From NCBI GenBank assembly GCA_026874595.1, contig CM049312.1, forward strand, positions 79,401,429-79,465,428: a stretch of DNA of 64,000 nt. The letters are read 5' to 3'. Source of the DNA: Sipunculus nudus (taxonomy: Eukaryota > Annelida > Sipuncula > Golfingiida > Sipunculidae). The notes beneath the pieces were generated by a model. The model saw only the letters and a program-made list of their open reading frames with translations. It was not told the origin of the DNA and did not search any database. Shown piece after piece: positions 61,401-64,000 of this stretch. Positions within the stretch are counted from its first letter, which is position 1. Each line of letters opens with the position of its first letter. A program made the translations under genes and the position numbers.

Positions 61401-63843
61401 TGACAAGAATATGTAAAATGTCATTGACACATATGGATGGTATCTTGTCTGTAGGTGTTCCAAATGAAATGGTTTTATAAACTTTGAGGCTCGACATTTT
61501 CTGTCTGGCTTAGATTGTATTCACTATAAAAGGTATCACTTGGAAGAAGAGAAAGTTTAGTAGGAAGGATGGCTGTACTTCAAGAAAAAAGAAGACGTCT
61601 TAGTATAGTAGAGTGTCATATATCTGAACACCGTGTATCTGAAATAAAATAAAAAAACTAGATGAGAAATTGTTGTACTAATGTATACAACATGATACCT
61701 TATTTAAATTTATGGAATATGTAACGAAAATATTGTTACCGATGTGTACTGTTGGCTACTTTGTCTCTGCCAATATCTGGTAACATCTAGTACTCTGTGG
61801 CAGTTAATTCTGGTGAACACTCATGCAAAATAGTTTATCCAAATTATCATTTATCTGAACAAAAATTTTGTTCCCCCAAGCTGTTAGGATGAATGATGCT
61901 CTACTATATATATATTATTGAGGGATATTGTTTCATTCCTTATTAGGCTGGCACTATCTTTATGTGTAGTTTACTAAGCTGTCTTAGTAAAAAGACTATG
62001 TTAAGCCTTGGCTGCTCAGAGGGCTACTGAGGGCCACTTGATATAAACATTTAGAAATCCTTAGAATGGCTAAACTTTCAGACATTTTACTATATTTATT
62101 TTCAGTTCTTAAGCTTTCCATTAACATAAAGCAAACCCTTTCTATGGTAACTGTTGAAAATTCAGCATGGATAAAACAAATTGAGATATTACCCGCACTG
62201 TATATATAAAGAAGCATAATTTGTACAAAATATAACTTGAATCTGATCATTAAAGAGTTAATAGAATCATTTTAAAAATAAGTATGGTTCAGTAGGTCAG
62301 GTTGGAGTGTATTTCTTTTGTTCTCCCCAGGTTGTTGACTTTCACGGAGTTGCCTCTGTCTACATTACATGAGGGGGTCTTCATGAAGCAGCATCACGCA
62401 GAATCTTACCTGGCTGTGTTCACTCCCAGACTCAGCATTATAGACCCGGATACTCCAGGTGAGACACTAATTAGCTTTATCAATCAGGCCTAGCAGAATA
62501 CAGTTTAACCTTGTTTTCTCACAGGGCTAAGACTGCAGGAATTATTGGCAGTGATTGAGTGTGGTTGATTTGGTGGAATAAAGTCATCTGAGCTAAAGCA
62601 ATTACACTATGTCTGTCACTGTATGCCTGTCTGGTCATCCTTTAACAGGGTACAACCATCCATTAGAGTACTTAATAAAAACTCTCATTGGAAACCTGAA
62701 ATTATGAAACTGTAACCTGGCCAAAAACTCTCATGTATGGGACTTGTAAGTGAACCCAGAATAATTAAAATTTATTACAAAAGCACCTGCATGGCAATAA
62801 TTAATGCTTGGATTGCTGTATTTCTTGCTTCACTTAATGGTCATGGACAGTTTCATCAGCTGCTAAAGACGGCTGGTGCCATCTGCATTTATTCTAATAT
62901 TTTTGAAGCTGTTAGTTAAAATCAGTTGAATCAGTTTCTCAGCTGTGGTTTGGTCTCCTGTCCTGATTTAATGGTATCATTTTGAGAACAGAGTTATTGA
63001 GGACAAGTATGCTAGTAAAGTTTAGTTCATAATGTCATATATTAGACATATATTGTTCAAGTTCAATTCATAATAACATTATATGAGATATATATTGTTC
63101 AAGTTCAATTCATAATGACATTATATTAGACACATATTGTCAAGTTCAATTTATAATGAAATAAAGTTGTGACTTGATAATCCAACACTAAATGTTATAC
63201 TACAATTTAAGTCGGATTGCGAGGCTGTCAGACTGTCAAATCAATAAAGGTGGCGGAGGGTAAAGATACAATGTTTGGAGGACTTGTTATAATTCATTAA
63301 GTATTTTTTTTTAATAAACTACGTATATGATATTGTTATAATTAATGTTAATTAGAAAATAAAAACATCCGTCATGGAGTACTGTTTTTATTTCTTATAT
63401 ACGCATCTATATATACTACGCTCATCAAGATTGACCCCCTATACAGATTCAACAATTATGAGATATGCTTATATTTCTGAACAAACATTAACTAAATGTA
63501 TATATATATATGAACCAGCAGTTGATCTACTAAGTTCATGTGCGTCTAAAGAATGCAAGCATATCTGTCTGGTTTCTTGTTCTTTTATTTTTTCATTTTC
63601 ATGGACTTTACTAAGCGGTCGGCATCAATGTCCCCTGCAGCGAAGCCCTGCACCTCAATATACTGTAGCCCTGTTTCCATTCCCCCAATCAGGTCTCTGG
63701 GAGTTACTGGTTTAGGAGGACCATCTTCTCCCTCAGACTCGCTGTCACTGTCGCCTCAGTCTCATTTCACCATTGACACAATATCAGCAGCTGTTGGCAT
63801 TGCTTCCGTGGGCTCCATGTTGTTTAATAATTGTTGTCAATAA
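41372..63843 (+). CDS. Unrecognised 472-residue protein (12 coding exons)
   Basis: Twelve exons joined at GT-AG sites total 1419 nt in one frame: 41372-41503, 42645-42755, 43881-44092, 44728-44774, 45576-45754, 47869-47985, 50646-50721, 52303-52355, 60350-60409, 61245-61345, 62331-62458 and 63641-63843. The first 81 residues are rich in Ser, Thr, Arg and Pro and look disordered. Residues 82-165 look mainly helical. Residues 168-405 read like a mixed alpha/beta folded region, with motifs such as VRPPSTMHIWG and GTFYPHCNYITVRLEYL. The last 66 residues are Ser/Pro-rich. There is no signal peptide or obvious membrane segment. I cannot name the family and claim no function. The start is the first ATG after an in-frame TAG at 41366; non-coding upstream exons are likely. 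The introns hold a Ty3 element and several DNA transposons. Confidence 0.68.
41640..42066. mobile_element. hAT-like MITE (427 bp)
   Basis: The ends CAGGGTTTGCA and TGTGAACCCTG are inverted. The flanks GTGCCAGT (41632-41639) and GTGCCAAT (42067-42074) form an 8-bp target duplication with one change. The interior repeats GGGTAAAA and CCTGGGTTTTACCC motifs on both strands. Intron 1 of the plus-strand gene. Confidence 0.75.
42645..42755 (+). CDS. Unrecognised gene, coding exon 2
   Basis: 111 nt, phase 0 at both ends, residues 45-81, begins KPGLRPITSESG. Acceptor actctccag, donor gtcagt. Low-complexity, Ser/Gly-rich. Confidence 0.55.
42890..43150 (+). repeat. Dispersed repeat shared by introns 2 and 5, copy 1
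   Basis: Shares an ordered series of words with 45250-45510 ('aaatggcag', 'gaaactggga' or 'gaaactagga', 'agtttggtggcaa', 'aaagtttaga', 'cccaaatc'). Same orientation. Confidence 0.55.
43881..44092 (+). CDS. Unrecognised gene, coding exon 3
   Basis: 212 nt, residues 82-151 plus two bases. Charged and probably helical (KHLLNRLSALKEYLERVKVE), then LPYNPYPSLVQRMREWAE. Acceptor aataaacag, donor gtaagt. Strong coding character. Confidence 0.78.
44728..44774 (+). CDS. Unrecognised gene, coding exon 4 (47 nt)
   Basis: Completes Arg152, then FHITRPELEDILQNI, then one base of Val168. Acceptor attacag, donor gtaggt. Recognised only by phase and splice sites. Confidence 0.7.
45250..45510 (+). repeat. 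Dispersed repeat shared by introns 2 and 5, copy 2
   Basis: Counterpart of 42890-43150, in the intron just before exon 5. No target duplication was identified. Confidence 0.55.
45576..45754 (+). CDS. Unrecognised gene, coding exon 5
   Basis: 179 nt, residues 168-227, including VRPPSTMHIWGLETLISHL and a helical run to VDYS. Acceptor tctgtttcag, donor gtgagt. Confidence 0.78.
46059..46979 (-). mobile_element. Reverse-oriented short copy of the GCTCAGCTG-end family
   Basis: In reverse, the left end has CAGCTGAGC (46945-46953) beside the imperfect palindrome GGCCCATGGACC. The right end is decayed near 46075. The interior contains degenerate units like those at 20.9-22.3 kb. Intron 5 of the plus-strand gene. 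Confidence 0.55.
47432..47761. mobile_element. Small MITE (330 bp), TA target duplication
   Basis: The ends CAGTAGAACC and GGTTCTACTG are inverted and flanked by TA. This resembles the ends of pogo/Tigger-type elements as I recall them. It lies in the intron just before exon 6 of the plus-strand gene. Confidence 0.66.
47869..47985 (+). CDS. Unrecognised gene, coding exon 6
   Basis: 117 nt, residues 228-266, NQATAALIGPAVFTGTFYP to GPDVDM. Acceptor tttgtag, donor gtgagt. A DNA transposon begins at 47995, within the first ten bases of the following intron. Confidence 0.78.
47995..49395. mobile_element. Non-autonomous DNA transposon, TA target duplication (1.4 kb)
   Basis: The ends are inverted repeats of about 25 bp starting CCGTAAAATCTCCACTTAAA, flanked by TA at 47993-47994 and 49396-49397. 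The interior is richer in CpG than the flanks and has no transposase ORF. TA duplication suggests the Tc1/mariner/pogo group. It lies in the intron after exon 6 of the plus-strand gene, ten bases into the intron. Confidence 0.85.
50646..50721 (+). CDS. Unrecognised gene, coding exon 7 (76 nt)
   Basis: Residues 267-291 (ALQLFVDSVILHMKRLNTDG, then VHIFL) plus one base. Acceptor gtttcag, donor gtaaga. Too short to show as a long ORF; found by phase and splice sites. Confidence 0.72.
52303..52355 (+). CDS. Unrecognised gene, coding exon 8 (53 nt)
   Basis: Completes Asn292, then AKAGGQLWKMETIQELQ. Acceptor ggtatttcag, donor gtaaac. The 5' LTR of the Ty3 element starts 45 bp after the exon end. 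Confidence 0.68.
52401..52735 (+). repeat. 5' LTR of Ty3/gypsy element
   Basis: 335 bp, TG...CA ends, same length as the 3' copy and one substitution from it. Flanked on the left by a TA tract. Confidence 0.95.
52737..52754 (+). promoter_or_regulatory. Primer binding site, tRNA-Leu type
   Basis: TGGTGGCAGCGGTGGGAT lies one base after the LTR. It is complementary over 18 nt to the 3' end, with CCA, of metazoan tRNA-Leu (AAG/UAG class) as I remember it. It would prime minus-strand DNA synthesis. Confidence 0.78.
52771..53850 (+). CDS. gag: Gag of the Ty3/gypsy element
   Basis: 359 residues from the ATG at 52771. The frame is open further upstream, into the LTR, but this is the first ATG. A charged N-terminus is followed by a capsid-like region with WEDYETQFG (the start of many Ty3 capsids) and then a CCHC zinc knuckle, CWECGVVGHIRRNC, at residues 313-326. 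Known role: forms the intracellular particle and packages the element's RNA. The frame ends at 53850 and overlaps pol in the -1 frame. Confidence 0.9.
   Translation: MSSDEEVVFKQTVDTNEVKPSPQVSGDWFDRLEERLCNKVGEQLENMWLKVDHVARKMSEKHDALLHLEKQQGGSKSEGLDDTDTKHPVVVRTTPMVKTTVRPPFYDGSSPWEDYETQFGIISDLNAWKTEEKAMHLAASLAGPARGVLADLDQPGQRNYDCLVTAMRSRYGVDQQAELFRAQLKTLVRRRDKSLQELAQNIKRLTRMAYSDATTKLRDTLACDHFVDAIPDRDTRWKIKQSRPTSVEETLKIAMELEAFQQAASQGGRQIRAAHPQVSTAHTPHLKDTIRQVLQEELRNMRIRDSPNRNVACWECGVVGHIRRNCPHNQRQRTDNRQVQQGNDQMSSSQAETWQDRRQ
53778..57686 (+). CDS. pol: Pol polyprotein (protease, RT, RNase H, integrase)
   Basis: The -1 frame is open from 53778 (TAA at 53775) and has no early ATG, so it is probably made as a Gag-Pol fusion by frameshifting. 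Numbering residues from codon 53829: an aspartic protease with DTG at 49-51; reverse transcriptase with LDLQSGYWQVEM and the YLDD catalytic box at 480-483; RNase H beginning LDTDASKCG; an HHCC zinc-binding module (HNSITGGHLG ... CRQCETC); an integrase core with D999, D1059 and E1095, giving D,D(35)E; and a GPY-type end with REGPYVV and VVHVDRLKPY. No chromodomain and no env. All catalytic residues are present and no frame is broken. Confidence 0.94.
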   Translation, partial: QTSAAGKRPNVKFTGRNLAGQEAINSVLPEFRPTAPHAKTSTLDSIGDGLFISGNIEEIPVSFLIDTGANISIIRSDVYQNISEQTRPELTAVNSHLISATGQTSPFLGHGCFNFSMGKQTLKQRFWVADIQNEVILGLDFLSQPFCDLSVRENQLLVNGEILPLSRTASNAPAVCRVSVAETTVIPPNSEVILPGKITDGKETNWVQTTCIIEPCPRFQEKCNLLLAKAVVDSGNKVIPLRVMNLTNEPKTIYTNTFAAFCEPVTSVTNTSDSQTTKIESNHSSVPGHLEELIAETGQCLSSDQKDKVTQLILQYRDVFAASSEELGQTNLTKHKINTGSAPPIRQPARRLPLHKREQVTNELDKMLKKGIVEPSRSPWASPIVLVTKRDGSVRFCVDYRRLNDVTMKDAYPLPRIDMSLDALSGSKWFSTLDLQSGYWQVEMDENDREKTAFTIGDGGLYQFTVMPFGLANAPATFERLMERVLAGLSWNVCLVYLDDIIVHAETFTDAIARLELVFKRLHAAGLKLSPKKCKLFRRRVSFLGHVVGEEGLETDPNKITAVRDWPVPSNVTQLRSFLGLCSYYRRFVQNFVTIAAPLHRLSERECKYRWSNECQEAFDKLKSILTKAPILAYPVLGKQFILDTDASKCGIGAVLSQIQNGEERVVSYYSRTLTKAERNYCVTRRELLALVEAVRHHYLYGHKFHIRTDHGSLQWLLRFKQPEGQLARWLEILGTYDFEVTYRPGIRHNNADSLSRRPCATDLCVHCERAETKEEKGNSEPVRQARVVQKPTSSTCKYAIITNILQFFILTWLCMKNSLSQLVTTCKISDNRENKCAALTRSQNRDHCHDEPWVQTWTNIELRDAQLNDLELCKVIAWKEANTERPAWSDVSSAGPKLKSYWSQWELLVIRDGVLYRQWESVSGESFTYKLVVPIDLRPTVLKQLHNSITGGHLGVNKTLAKIRDRYHWVGLRTDVEKWCRQCETCAKRKKATRSGKAPMQTYNVGAPMERTAIDILGPLPESAQGNRFILVVSDYFTKWTEAFPLKNQEASTVADVLVKQYFSRFGLPSQLHSDQGRNFEAKLFKEMCQLLDIDKTRTTALHPQSDGMVERFNRTLEDMLSNYVNQNQRDWDEHLSLLMMAYRSSVHETTGHTPCQLMLGRNPKLPIDVVMGSPVEPTVNDVSEYVYSLQQGMSKIHEFARQNIKSMSDKQKKNYDHRAASVCYKTGDAVWLYNPQRKKGLTPKLQFLREGPYVVINRLSDVVYRIKKNQKATPKVVHVDRLKPYQGENKPDWFQTDAKN
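53793..53799 (+). promoter_or_regulatory. Candidate -1 ribosomal frameshift site GGGAAAC
   Basis: The heptamer reads G GGA AAC in the gag frame, the classic X XXY YYZ slippery form, and lies in the 73-nt gag/pol overlap 15 nt after the stop that opens the pol frame. Only weak short pairings are visible downstream by eye. Function is inferred. Confidence 0.7.
57687..58046 (+). other. Non-coding stretch between pol and the 3' LTR
   Basis: 360 bp, AT-rich, with no ORF of useful length. There is no envelope gene. Confidence 0.75.
58034..58043 (+). promoter_or_regulatory. Polypurine tract
   Basis: AAGGGGGGAG just upstream of the 3' LTR, where plus-strand priming is expected. Confidence 0.75.
58047..58381 (+). 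repeat. 3' LTR of Ty3/gypsy element
   Basis: 335 bp, colinear with the 5' LTR without indels, one difference at 58292. Followed directly by a (TA)n tract. Confidence 0.95.
58382..58473. repeat. (TA)n microsatellite abutting the 3' LTR
   Basis: TA run that continues, across the inserted retrotransposon, the shorter TA run at 52388-52400. Confidence 0.95.
58474..60349. other. Intron sequence between the Ty3 element and exon 9
   Basis: No extra exon recognised. Contains the dispersed repeat at 59430-59910. Confidence 0.5.
59430..59910. repeat. Dispersed repeat with GACTTGGACTTGAG words, copy 2
   Basis: Colinear with 295-780, including 'aatcaggc' with 'gggtcca' and 'gaatattacaaaataa' in the middle. 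Lies in the intron between exons 8 and 9. Confidence 0.6.
60350..60409 (+). CDS. Unrecognised gene, coding exon 9 (60 nt)
   Basis: 20 codons, DEFWKLLEESVTAKEYIIAE, phase 0 at both ends. Acceptor gttttgaag is weak in pyrimidines; donor gtaaga. An extra phase-0 exon in the 8-kb intron before it cannot be excluded. Confidence 0.62.
60600..60800 (+). repeat. tRNA-derived SINE
   Basis: A-box-like TGGCTCAGAAGTAGAG (about 60627) and B-box-like GAGTTTGAATCTC (about 60669), followed by a non-tRNA body. Intron 9 of the plus-strand gene. Confidence 0.5.
61245..61345 (+). CDS. Unrecognised gene, coding exon 10
   Basis: 101 nt, residues 330-362, begins CVFCLDKGGHRYIKGQVEYG. Acceptor tttcttgcag, donor gtatga. 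Confidence 0.75.
61604..61906. mobile_element. Possible MITE (about 300 bp)
   Basis: Inverted ends TATAGTAGAG and CTCTACTATA bracket a stretch with several ATCTGAAC words, similar in style to the element at 47432. The boundaries are approximate. Confidence 0.45.
62331..62458 (+). CDS. Unrecognised gene, coding exon 11
   Basis: 128 nt, completes Thr363, then residues 364-405, including LTFTELPLSTLHEGVFMKQ and SIIDPDTP. Acceptor tctccccag, donor gtgaga. Confidence 0.76.
62575..62950 (-). repeat. Partial reverse copy of the same repeat family
   Basis: Begins with AAGTCATCTGAGCTAAAG, the reversed right end, and continues with unit-like sequence ('cctttaacagggtacaacc'). Confidence 0.4.
63641..63843 (+). 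CDS. Unrecognised gene, probable last coding exon
   Basis: 203 nt after acceptor tcccctgcag. It completes Ala406 and encodes 66 residues rich in Ser, Pro and Gly (GGPSSPSDSLSLSPQS) to a TAA at 63841. A competing acceptor at 63690-63691 would stop after seven codons. No poly-A signal was seen before the window ends. Confidence 0.55.
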
Positions 63844-64000
63844 TTGGTTCTCGTGTACAGTTAGAACAATACGCATTGCTGCATTTCACGCCTAATTGAT
63901 CAGGGTGCTGTATGCACGACCCCGACGACTGACATCAAAGGACAATATACCGGTCAGATTGTCAAGTCAGAAAATACGTCGGTATCCTTGTTTGTGTCGG

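Overview
This is animal (metazoan) nuclear DNA, and a lophotrochozoan, probably a mollusc, is the best guess. It is AT-rich, with small exons, long introns full of repeats, GT-AG splice sites, Pol III-type SINE heads and many short inverted-repeat transposons. Short elements carrying CCCATGGG and GCTCAGCTG ends are a type I associate with mollusc genomes. That association is from memory, and the species is not determined. Nothing prokaryotic is present.

Layout. 1-16.4 kb has no gene I can name. It holds two decayed non-LTR retrotransposons (about 5.9-7.2 kb minus and 9.2-10.4 kb plus), an unrecognised possible coding exon at 3746, a dispersed GACTTGGACTTGAG-type repeat, and a SINE-like piece. 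16.7-36.4 kb is a complete five-exon gene on the minus strand for a KLHDC10-type kelch protein (420 residues, every splice phase consistent). It is predicted to be a substrate receptor of a CUL2 ubiquitin ligase. Its first coding exon is only 49 nt (36070-36118). Its introns are packed with one repeat family, nested insertions, and degenerate copies of the end of exon 4.

37-38.2 kb is a DNA element with 123-bp inverted repeats and a microsatellite core. 38.8-39.3 kb holds two tRNA-derived SINE copies. 41.37-63.84 kb is a second gene, on the plus strand and divergent from the first. I assembled it from twelve small exons that join in one open frame of 472 codons plus stop. I do not recognise the protein.

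The introns of the second gene carry a complete Ty3/gypsy (Metaviridae-type) retrotransposon (52401-58381). Its two 335-bp LTRs differ at a single base, it has a tRNA-Leu-type primer site, intact gag and pol, and a GGGAAAC slippery heptamer in the gag/pol overlap, so it is a young insertion. It starts 45 bp after a splice donor. A second transposon begins 9 bp after the donor boundary of another exon of the same gene. The window is therefore two divergently transcribed host genes embedded in several generations of mobile DNA.
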